Assembly (NCBI GenBank): GCA_034359265.1 | Contig: CP136896.1 | Coordinates: 3,875,501 to 3,939,500, forward strand | Direction: 5' to 3' | Source: Canna indica | Taxonomy: Eukaryota > Streptophyta > Magnoliopsida > Zingiberales > Cannaceae | DNA length: 64,000 nt | In this document: piece by piece, positions 21,972-31,949 of the stretch | Numbering within the stretch: the first letter of the stretch is position 1 | Layout: each line of letters begins with the position of its first letter | Notes under the pieces: generated by a model | What the model was told of the DNA's origin: nothing | The model's input: only the letters and a program-made list of their open reading frames with translations | Databases searched by the model: none | Made by a program: the position numbers and the translations under genes

Positions 21972-23228
21972 GGCTCGCGGCGTACTCCTTCACCCCGACG
22001 CTGACCCCAATACCCATTTATCGAGTACCTCCACTATCAGCTTCTCGTTGGAGAATTGCTCCGAGAAGAGTGGCCATGTCACTATGGCGACACTGGCGCT
22101 GATGCCCTCAAGGCAAAAGTTCCACCCACAGTGCGTTACAAACCTGTCGACCACCGCGTGGTCCAAGATGAGCATTTGCGGCTCCCAACCTCTTATGATC
22201 AACCCCTTACCGGCCGGTGCCCACCACCCTCTCATGGTATCCTTCTGGCAACCACTCTTCTCCGTCTCCACCCACTTCCCGCACCACCCAAATGAATGGC
22301 TCGCTGGTGTCTTCGAGCCCAATCGCAATGTCCCTCAGTTGGGCCGCGGAGAATTGGCTAATGCTTTCGAAGCAGACAAAGATAATCGAGCCAGATTCTT
22401 TGGAATCAAGCTAACTCATGCACTTGTCCAAGTCGATAGAGGTCTCGTCTCCCCTATCGGATTTCTCCAGCGCATCCTTGTTGTAGAGAGACACTGGTCC
22501 GACATGCCACGCCCTCATGCCGGTCACGCTCCGGTAGTGATGGGCGTAGTCGGGTTCCAGCTCGTAAAAGCTATTCATCACCAAGCTATCGCTCTTTTGC
22601 ACGACGAGAATGACTTGCATGAAGAAATCCAGCATCCACGGTGTGTCGCCCATGTTCGGCTTCTGCGACCGCAGCATCTCGATGTGGTGGGTGAGGTCGG
22701 GCACGATGAAAGACTTGGCGTCGTGAGGCAGAGCCTCAAGCACCGCCTTGTTTTTGTGCATGCTGCCACTGACACAGAGCGCGAAGAAACTGGTGCTGTA
22801 GAACACGAGGCATGGCAAGCAGAGCTTGAAGGCGACATCCACGGTCTACAGGAAGAAGAAGTCGGTGATGATAACGTCAGGCTTGAGGTCTTTGAGGATT
22901 TGTTTGAACGACTGACAGAGCCTGGTAACAGCCTAGAGGAACTTGTGCTTGGCTTCCTCGGTGGTGACATGGGCTATGTTCTCATAGCCGTCGGGGAGGC
23001 CAGAATCGGTGGCCGGGAAGGGGACGACGAACAAGGTCATGGGGTGGCGTAGGCAGACTTGTTGGCGAGGTCGACGAAGGGTTGGATGAGGGGGGCATTG
23101 CCCGCGGTTGTGAGGATGGATGACTTGTCGCCATGGGAGGAGAAGAGCTTAGCCATGTCGACTGTGGGGATCATGTGACCGGGGGCAAAGAAGGGGAAGA
23201 AGAACAAGTGAACAAGTGAACAAGGGGA
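21972..23228 (-). pseudogene. UDP-glycosyltransferase (UGT73-like) pseudogene
   Basis: Family-1 plant glycosyltransferase, which would transfer a sugar from UDP-sugar to a small molecule in the cytosol. The N-terminal part reads [20 protein letters not shown]. The C-terminal PSPG box runs [20 protein letters not shown] then GWN and WPLFSEQ, with substitutions from the usual WAPQ and GGF. Disablements, 5' to 3': loss of the first 10-15 residues at the element D junction, a frame change near 23042, stops near 22947, 22848 and 22425, and a further frame change near 22215 just before the PSPG box. The last 100 or so residues of a normal UGT are missing. GHMIP and NEKLIVEVL point to the UGT73 group, with moderate confidence. 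Confidence 0.85.
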
Positions 23229-23814
23229 TCATTGATGGCTCAAACCGTGGCTGAACCGTCAGTGATAGATATCACGGACGACGCAAATTGTGGCAAAAAA
23301 CCGTCATTGATGAGCACGTCTCAAATAAGTTATGACGGCCGAGCATGACCGTCACATGTAATCATTAGCGACAGCCGCGTGCGCTGTCGCTGATTAAAAA
23401 ACATCAATGACGGCTCCAGGAGCTGTCACTGATACCAACCATCAGTCACGGCCGAGTCCTGTTGGTGATACTATTAGCAATCGTGATATTTGGTGTTGCC
23501 CAGACCATCCGCCATTTACGATAAGCTTTCAGCCACGGCTTAGTGACGGTGAACCGTGGGTAAGTCATGGCTAAAGCTGTATCCTGTAACTGAAAAAACT
23601 AAAAATTTTGTAAATACCTGTATACAATGATATATCGACTACAAACTATTTTCAATCAAATATTATAATCAGAAAACATCATACACATGCATTTGAAATC
23701 AAACATACAAGTTTTACATAAATATCATCAATATCAGTCTCAAATCGAAGGCAAATAATTATCAAAATATGATCTATATATACAACCAAGTATCAAAATA
23801 TAAACAAAATACAA

Positions 23815-25470
23815 TTAATCAAAATCTCTCGGCTGCGGTGGAGGCGGTGGAGGCAGTGGAGTCGATAACGATTGGGTTGGGAGCGTCGACTGGGTTGAGG
23901 AGGACGATGACTGCGACATCATCGGTAGAATCCCAGCGTGAGACGCAATCTGAGTGTTGAGTGTCTGCATGTTCTGGATTGTCTATCTCAACTCGTCATT
24001 CGCCCGCCTCTACTCCTACATCTCCAGCCTCTTCCGGGTGAGCTCCGACTCCATGGCCGCTATCTGGCTTTGGTCTTGTGCTCAAGATGTCAAGGGCTGC
24101 TCACCCGCAGTTGGAGGGGTCGGTGCCCCAAGTGTCTCGAGCATGGCGCGTGCATGGCCACTGTCTGCAAAGCCATAAACACGGTCATGCTCCCAGTCAC
24201 CTGCGGCCTCCACCCAAGGTCCTGTGTCGAACTCCTCCAGTGTACCTCCACGCTCGATCACAGTCCTCGTGTAAGTTTCCTACACGTGTTTATATTTTAA
24301 ATATATATAAACTATAAATAAAAATTGTGTAAATCAACTAGACATATATAAATACTTACCATTATGATGGAGGCTCTTCTATCAACGTAGTCCCCCGCTC
24401 CTCGTCGACGACAGTGGGTGCGCTCAAACACCTCCATCATCGACGGTCGTTGGATGGTGTCGTCCTCCGTCACACGCGTCCTACATTAGAAAACAAATAC
24501 ATTAGTAGCATTATACACAATATATAATATAATTAAAAATAATTAAATTATACATATCATACAATGCTCATGAACCATAAAAGAGATGGAGCCACCTGTG
24601 TGGCGGGCGCCCGTGCCGTCCCCCCGGACATGCGATTTCTCGACGTAGTCCGGGAGACCTCCTGCCACTCAAGTGTGGCCCACCGCTCAACGAGCTGGTC
24701 CCACACAGGGCCAGGGATCCACTCGGGGGCGTGTCCCTGAGTCTGCCCTATCTGTGTGGCCCCCAGCCATCTCATCACGGTCTGACGGGCCTGCTGAAGC
24801 AGCTCGTTATAACGAGCACGAGCTATACGCTCCCATGCAGCCTCCACAAAAGTGGTTTGGTCCTCCGTCCATGTATAATGAGTCTGTAAAAAAAATTATT
24901 ATTATCGATGAATATTTAACATTAACATTAATTTAATAAATATACTTACCGTGAACTCTCGCCACAATAAATCCATATGCTCACGGGGCACGTGAGACCA
25001 TGTAGGCCACACCCCGTGCATAAACTTTCGGACTGTCCCCGCTATCGTGCGAGGGACGTCATCCTGCTCAAATCTGCACAAAATATAAATTCATAATATG
25101 ATATTTTGAAATAAATAAATTATAAGAAATAATTGATGCATATACTTACCATCTTCCGCGCACACTAACTGCTCTGCGCATTGCTTTCTCGGGTGGCGGA
25201 GGGAGAATTATATTAGGCCCTCGTGGCCTACATCTCGAAGACGACGGTCTTGGATTTGCAAGAGGGTGGCGGAGGGATGGTAGCCGAAGGTGAAGGGATG
25301 GTGGCCAGATTAGGTGAGGGTATGGTGGCCAGATCAGGTGGCTGGAGGTGGGGGGATGGTGGTGGAAGGCGAAGAATCAGTGGTATTGGTGGGGCGGGTG
25401 GTAATCGTCGGGGGGTCCTACGAGGAATGCCTCCTCGAGAACTAATATCTCGAACAATAGCTGTAAAAAA
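23815..25470 (-). pseudogene. PF03004-type (Ptta/En-Spm) CACTA protein, element D
   Basis: Five-exon plan like the gene of element A: about 25150-25470, 24952-25077 (FEQDDVPRTIAGTVRKFMHG), 24558-24885 (the plant transposase core, AAWERIARARYNELLQQAR ... WATLEWQEVSRTTSRNRMSG), 24361-24482 and 23815-24279. Introns keep GT-AG ends where I can check. The last exon has in-frame stops after GEQPLTS and three more before a Ser/Pro-rich tail, and exon 1 has an early stop. It probably once bound subterminal repeats, as TNPA does in En/Spm; the role is inferred. Confidence 0.7.
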
Positions 25471-25547
25471 TTAATATAATTAAATTATATATAATAGATT
25501 AATAGATATATTTAATAATTGAATATATACTTCACATTTACAATTAA

Positions 25548-28500
25548 TTATTTATCATCGTCATTATCATCATCCGTGTAATACTCTTCTTCTTGTTCTT
25601 CTGTATTAGAATCTTGAAATTCTTCTTCGTCTCCCGTATCATCATTCTGTCCTTCCTCAACTTCATTATCGTCATCATCAACGTATTCTATTTCCAATTG
25701 AACTAACTCTATATCATCATCCTTAAGTATTGGACTAACTCGTTCCACTTCGGAAGGATCTTCTTCTTGATATAAGTTATCTGCTGACTCATTCTCTCCA
25801 ACTATCAGGTCAATTTTTCATCTGGCTTTAGTCTTACAGACTACATGCCAATCTGCCCTATCTTTCTTTCAAGACGTATACTGCATATAATATACTTGTT
25901 CAGCTTGAGATGCCAATATAAATGGCTTATTTGAAGCCAATTTTGATTTATAATTGACATCGACCAGCTGTTTATACTTTGGATGAACTCTCATGCCCCT
26001 ATCACTTGTATTGAACCAATGACATTCAAAAAGGGCAATTGATTTACATCTGAAAAATTGCAATTCAATGACTTCTTCCAATAGTCCGTAAAAGTCAACA
26101 TCACATTTAGCATACGTTGTTCCTTTGACGCAGACCCCAACATTCATAGTCTTTTTTGTAGATGAATGTTCAAGTGTGTGAAATTTATATCCATTGACAA
26201 AATAACCATTATAACACTGTACAAGTCGTGCCGGTCCACTAGCAAACTCAAATATTTGGTTATCTATTTCACCTATGTGTTCTGTGCTGTAAGCTTGAAA
26301 CCAATTAGAGAACTCACGATTCCGTAATCTTTCTAATTCCTCATCGCTGTAAATTGAGTATTTTGCCACCATCTTAATGTCAAATATTTCAATGAACTTC
26401 TCAATCTCTGGACAATTTAGTAAAACGTACAAGTAGGCCAAATGATACTCTTCATCGTTTAAGAATCGAGACGGATGAGAACCCAAAGAACGATCGGGGT
26501 AACCAAAGATATTTAAACAACCATCTGATGGTCGAGCTCCCCTGTCGTCGTTCTGTGGAAGACGATAAAGTCTTATCTTGATGGTTGATTCAAAATAAAA
26601 TGAGCAGAATGTTGAAATTTCTTGAATTATATATGCTTCTGATATGGAACCTTCAACTGCGGTGGTGTTCGTTACTTTTTTTCTTCGGACGATTCATGTA
26701 TCTTTCAAATAAGTACATCCACCGGTATTGAACGGGGCCACCAACTCGTGCCTCGTATGCCAAGTGTATCGGTAGATGCTACATCGAGTCAAAAAATGCA
26801 GGAGGAAAAAACTGCTCCAGCTTGCATATGATTTCAACAATATTATTTTCAAGTGTTGACATATCTTCGACTCGAAGCACATTTGCACAAATATTTCTGA
26901 AAAACATACTTAATTATGTCAACAGACCTCAAATCTTATCATGTAAATGATCTCGAAACGCGATTGAAAGCAATCTCTGCATGAATACATGGCAATCGTG
27001 GCTTTTCATCCCCGATATTTTGCATTCATCGATGTTTACACATCGAGATAAGTTTGAGGCATATCCATCGTGTAATCTGAGTTCTTTGATCCATTAATAC
27101 ACATCTTTCATATGTTTTTTATTTAATACATACGGTGCTTTTGGCTTATGAAGTCGTCCGTTGACCTCTTGTACATCTAACTCAGGTATCTTACAAAGTA
27201 TTTTTACATCATGTCGGGCCTTCACATTATTTTTAGTTTTGCCAAAAATATCCATAACTGTGTTAAAAACATCATGTCGGGCCTTCACATTATTTTTAGT
27301 TTTGCCAAAAATATCCATAACTGTGTTAAAAATATTATCAAATATATTTTTTCAATATGCATGACGTCCAAATTATGCCGAATCAGTAATGAACTCCAAT
27401 ACGATAATTCCCAAAAGATACTTTTTTTCACCTAGTTATGTGTTTGACCAAAGCCTGAAATTCTTACATTCCGACCAAAAGTAATCTCTGGAAGCAATTG
27501 AACACGTGCTAACATCTGTTCACCAAACAACATCATTGATTGTCCATAATATAGCAGCTCATAAAGTGAAGTTTTGCTTCCAGTGACAATCATAAGTGAC
27601 AATTCTCTTAGCCCGCAATGTTTTGAGTTCATCAATTAGGGTATAGATGTAAGATCCAAAAAAGTTTCCTAATATAAAAATCTATTTTGGTGCAGCGCGT
27701 CGAACCCGGGGGTAGTCGAGTCGAGCCTCAAGATCGCCTCGAGTGAAAAGGTATGACTCGGCTAATGGATCATGAAGTCTATTTAGATAATTAACTTTCA
27801 TTTTATGAAATCATACCTTAACTTAAGTTAACTCGAGTCATGTTATGGGTTGAGTCGGAACCCAAGTCGAGTTTGGGTTTAGGTCGAGTTCCGGGTATGA
27901 CTTAAGTGAGCCTCGAGGCCATCTTTGGAAAGATGGTTGAGGGGATAAAATCCCCCTTATGGCAGCCGTGCAACTCACCCATTGAGTCGCAGAAGGCCGC
28001 AAGGGAGAAGAGGAGAAGGAGCAAGGAGGAGGATTGGGGGCTTGGATCGATCCGAAACTCGCGTCGTCTTCGGAAAATCTCAAGTCGTCATCACCCGATC
28101 CTTGTTTCTTGGCGATCTAGGTGTGTGGTTAATGTTTGAAAGGTTTGGGGGAGGCGGGTGGCCGAACCCTAGATGATAGGTTGAGTTCTCGTGATTTTTC
28201 CGACGATCCATGATTTCAACGACATGTGTTCACTATTTTATGAAGTTTCTTGTCGGATCTCACTATTTTAATCATCGATTGGAAGAAGAAACACCAGCAG
28301 AAGAAGATCCATCATGAGTTTAGACAATATGATTGCTCGACGTCCCGACTTGACGTGACTCTCCGTGACAATTCCATACAAAATATCTTGGTGTGAATCC
28401 TTTTGTATATAGATGCAGTGTGACAGTTTCTCGGTCCAAAAATCTTACGTTCGAACATTTTCGGCACGGACATCGGATTTTATCACCACTAAGGAATTTT

Positions 28501-28607
28501 TTATTTAAGTAGGCAAAATTTAAGAAGTAAGTTACACATACTCGAAATTCGTTCGTTATAGCTCCACGATGAATTCGTCGGTACATCCAACTTTGATCGC
28601 CCGACAT
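25548..28607 (-). pseudogene. TNP2 CACTA transposase, element D
   Basis: Order matches element A: transposase-associated domain (WMYRRIHRGAITNEF ... IRCPCRKCSN, 28607-28320), a short TNP2 remnant (27432-27635), the DUF4218-like and DUF4216-like regions (27320-25869), and an acidic tail (25748-25548). About 970 bp of the TNP2 core, present in A, is replaced by unrelated sequence at 27640-28318. A 62-bp tandem duplication (27210-27333) and several stops disable it further. Confidence 0.8.
27640..28318. other. Foreign segment replacing the TNP2 core of element D
   Basis: About 680 bp unlike any of the CACTA elements, with sharp borders to TNP2 sequence on both sides. It has a GC-rich, leader-like plus-strand stretch (27900-28180) with GTCGAGCCTC repeats near 27715-27915. 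No domain recognised. It could be a captured host gene 5' region or a retroelement piece. Confidence 0.55.
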
Positions 28608-28689
28608 GTTCTGTCAAAAAGTTTGCAATATCTTTAGGTAATGTCTTTAGGTGGGATGGTCCTATTCCATTCGGGATTCATGTTATTCT

Positions 28690-28858
28690 TTTTGCATTTA
28701 GTATTTCTTTTAGTCATTAACTTCATTCTAAATTTCGGCGGCATCTCCCTACAGTTCTCCGAATACGCATATCATTTGGACGCGTGTCGGAGAACAAGGG
28801 AGATACAAGCCAAAATTTAAAAATGAATAATGACTAAAAAGAATAAACTAAGTGCAAT
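28690..28858. repeat. Long hairpin upstream of TNP2 (element D)
   Basis: Imperfect inverted repeat with about 80-bp arms (TCTAAATTTCGGCGGCATCT against its partner near 28800-28830), 83 bp before the TNP2 ATG. Homologous in position and sequence to hairpins in elements A and C, but more degraded. Confidence 0.75.
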
Positions 28859-29054
28859 ATAAATAACAATGTTCCCAATTGTCCAATTAGGGATAATTCA
28901 AGGGTTGTACGTCGTATAAAGGAACATTAACTTCGTTTACACGAACATACAACCCCCGAACGGATCTAAGGTTTTGCAAAATTAAAACTTGACTCGTCGA
29001 TCGTACGTGAAACGTATCAACTCGTCTTGATTTTTTTTTCTAAATTTATGGATG

Positions 29055-29200
29055 CCGGTGCAAGTCCAAAATGGACGATTCCGGCACACGCAAGTCCATT
29101 CATTGTGGATGATTCCGGCGCGAGTCCACCATCGACGATTTGGCCGCGAGTCCACAGTAGACGATTCCGGCACGAGTCCGCAGTGGACGATTCCGCGTGA
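29055..29200. repeat. 26-bp tandem array, element D
   Basis: About five degenerate units of the form GTCCACAGTGGACGATTCCG. Equivalent to the cleaner array in element A (51033-51250). Confidence 0.75.
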
Positions 29201-29325
29201 CTAATTAATTAATATTAAACTAGTAATTAACCTAATTAACAATTAATTTCTAACAATTAACAATTAATTTCTAATAATTAATAATTAATTTCTAATACTT
29301 AACAATAAATAATTTTTAAAAAAAA

Positions 29326-29420
29326 CAAATCAAACTGTGATTACCCTAATCACAGTTTGATTAGGGGGTTAATTACCCTAATCAAGTAAATGATTAGGGT
29401 AATTAACCCCTAATCAAGCA
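29326..29420. repeat. Two adjacent palindromes in element D leader
   Basis: CAAACTGTGATTA pairs with TAATCACAGTTTG, directly followed by GATTAGGGGGTTAATTA pairing with TAATTAACCCCTAATC. Each could form a stable cruciform or RNA hairpin. Confidence 0.8.
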
Positions 29421-30187
29421 GTAGTCGGCATCATTGCCGGCTACTGCTCGTCAAAGCATTAGGGCCGATGGTAATCGACCCCAATGTGGCGCCGGGAGGG
29501 TTGTGTCCGGCGCGGAGATGAACGCCCGGGTCGACGCCGGCGCGGAGAGGGCGGCGCAGGTGGAGATAGAGGGCGGTGCACAGGGGAATGAAAGGAGGAG
29601 GAGAGGTAGCATACCGAAAGGGGGAGGTTCACCGGCGACGATTGACGGCGGCGGCAACAGGCGAGCAGAGAAGAAAGAGGAAGGGTCAGACGCCAACGCA
29701 AATAAAAAAGATTTTCACCGACGACTCTAGGGCCGTCGAAAAACTGTGGATCTGTGATTTTATTATCACCGATGGCTATACAAGTCGTCGGTTAAGAGTG
29801 TTTTAACATTCGAGCTGCGTTTGTGGCATTAATTAAACAATAAGCGACGACCGCCTCCAGCTGTCGCTACTAACTTATTTTATTTTGCGCCCCCGTGCGC
29901 ACCATCAACTATGAGCGACGGCTGTATGCGAGTCGCAACTGATTTGGTTAATCACATCACCAACGGCTTCAGAGCCCCCTCTAAGCCGTGGCTAATAACT
30001 TATTTTATTTCGCGCGCCCTGTGCTCCATGAACTACAAGCAACGGCTCTGTTTGGCCATATGCGAGTCGCGTCTGATTTGGTCACATCAGCCACGACGTT
30101 TGCGGTCGACGCAAAACCGTGAATTTTTCTGACGGCCCAGGCGGCCGTCGGTGATCCCCGTGGCTGATGTGGTATATTCTAGTAGTA

Positions 30188-30604
30188 AACAACATCTTTA
30201 TTAATTGTATTATTAATAAATGGGTAAATTATACTGATCTCCCTTGAGGATTAGTGAAATTATACTGACCTCAATTCTATTTGTCTAGGTGACACTCAGA
30301 TCCCTTGTAGCAAACAGTGTTAAAAGAAATCTGTTAGTTATGAGATTTCTCTCTTACGTCCCTTGCTAAAAAATTATTAAAAGACATGCATAAAATAATT
30401 GAATAAATATTTTAAAAATAAAAATTTGAGAGAAATTATTTTAATATTTAATATTCTTCATGAAATTAATGTTAGTTGAATATGAAAATTAAAATGTTAA
30501 GCACTCTTGGGATGTAAATACGAGGGAATGAGAGTTAAATGACATGAGGGTATTTTTGTCATTTAAAATAAGAAAAAACTACAAGTATTTTAAAAATGTC
30601 ATTA
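30188..30604. other. Spacer between CACTA elements D and C
   Basis: AT-rich; no gene or repeat recognised. It separates the 5' ends of two divergently oriented CACTA elements. Confidence 0.4.
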
Positions 30605-30811
30605 CACTACTAGAAATTGGTTCTTCAGCAACAGCTATCAGCAACGGCCGCTCAAGCCGTTGCTATCTGCAACGGCTTTCTAACGGAAACGTGAGCCATT
30701 GCAGATATTAATTACGTCAGCAACGGCGTTCTAACGGACAAGTGAGCCATTGCTGATGATTAACTTATCAGCAACGGCTTTCTAACGGCTAAGTGAGTCA
30801 TTTCTGATAAG

Positions 30812-30820
30812 TTTATATAA
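30812..30820 (+). promoter_or_regulatory. TATA box of CACTA element C
   Basis: TTTATATAA just inside the subterminal repeats, followed by GGCACGCG and a GC-rich leader with a probable GT splice donor near 30971. Element A has the same arrangement. Confidence 0.6.
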
Positions 30821-31360
30821 GGCACGCGACCGCACCCGCCCCCTTCTTCCTCTTCCTCTGCCCGCCGCCGTTGCTCTCTTCCGACGCCGCTACCGCCGAG
30901 CTGCCGCTGCTGACGCCGCCGCCCCGTCCTCGACCTTCGGTTCTGACCTCCGCCTCCCGTTCGATTTGAGGTATTTCTCGCCTCCTTTGACCCCCTATTT
31001 GTTAGAGCCGACCGAAACCCTTAAAATAGGGTTTCGATCGACGGCCATCGGCCAGCGGCCGATAGTTTATGCAGTGTGAGGACACAGTGTTCGGACACTG
31101 GACTCCGGTGCCGAAAATGCTTATATAATATTATATATATAAAATTTTAATTAATTGTTTGAATTAATTAATTAATTAATTGTTTAATTTGTTAGATTAA
31201 TTTTTAGGGTTTAGATTAATTGTTATGATTTTTAGATTAATTGTTAGAGTTTAGAGTAATTTTTAGATTAATTTAGTTAGATTAATAATTGCAGATTAAT
31301 TATTTAAATAAGTTAAAATGTTGTAGATTAATATTAATTAATTAGTTAAAATATTAATTA

Positions 31361-31555
31361 GTCCGAAGTAGTCCTCAGTGGACTCGCGCCTGAATCGTCC
31401 ACTTCGGACTTGCGGTGGAATCGTCAATTTCAGACTTGCGTCGAAATCGTCCACTTCAGACTCGCGTTGGAATCATCCATTTTGGACTTCCGCCGTAATC
31501 GTCCAACTTTGACTCGTGTCGGAATTGTCCACTATGGACTCGAACTGGCTTGAAA
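31361..31555. repeat. 26-bp tandem array, element C
   Basis: About seven degenerate units around GAATCGTCCACTTCGGACTC, on the strand opposite to the form in element A as expected from element orientation. Confidence 0.75.
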
Positions 31556-31750
31556 CATTTAGAAAATAATCATTCATCCGACGAGTTGATACGTTTCATG
31601 TACGCATCGATGAGTCAGATATGATTTAGCAAAACCTTAGATTTGTTCGGGGGTTGTATGTTCGTATAAAAGAAGTAGATGATCTTTTATATGATGTACA
31701 ACCCTTGAATTGTCCCTGATTGAATAATTTGGGAATATAATTATTTGTTT

Positions 31751-31881
31751 TGCACTTACGTTTTTCTTTTAACTGTTAACTTATTCTAAATTTTGGCAGC
31801 ATCTCTCTTGTTAACTGTAGGGAGATGCTACCAAAATTTAGAATGAAGTTAGCGGTTAAAAGAAATACTTAGTGTAATATA
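31751..31881. repeat. Long hairpin upstream of TNP2 (element C)
   Basis: Inverted repeat with arms of about 60 bp (TTCTAAATTTTGGCAGCATC against GATGCTACCAAAATTTAGAA), ending 69 bp before the TNP2 ATG. Confidence 0.8.
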
Positions 31882-31949
31882 AATAATATAAATAATATAA
31901 ATCCCGAATGGAATAGGACCATCTCACCTAAAGGCATTAACCTAAGAAA

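Larger units (their letters stand above)
23229..30187 (-). mobile_element. CACTA element D, decayed
   Basis: Minus-strand element with TNP2 and PF03004-type pseudogenes. The right end reads TTCTAGTAGTA, one base off the inverse of CACTACTAGAA. The left CACTA is missing where it meets the UGT pseudogene. Its subterminal repeats (GCCGTGGCTGA/TCAGCCACGG, TGACGGC) differ from the AGCAACGGC repeats of elements A and C although the genes are related. Confidence 0.75.

Noticed and set aside
22048..23052. 334-codon plus-strand frame
   Set aside because: It is antisense to the UGT pseudogene, which has recognisable UGT motifs on the minus strand. The plus-strand product shows no domain and is a by-product of GC-rich codons.
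29434..29806. Several 76- to 98-codon frames on both strands in element D
   Set aside because: GC-rich leader of the CACTA element, open on both strands, with no domain and no splice link to TNP2 that I can support.
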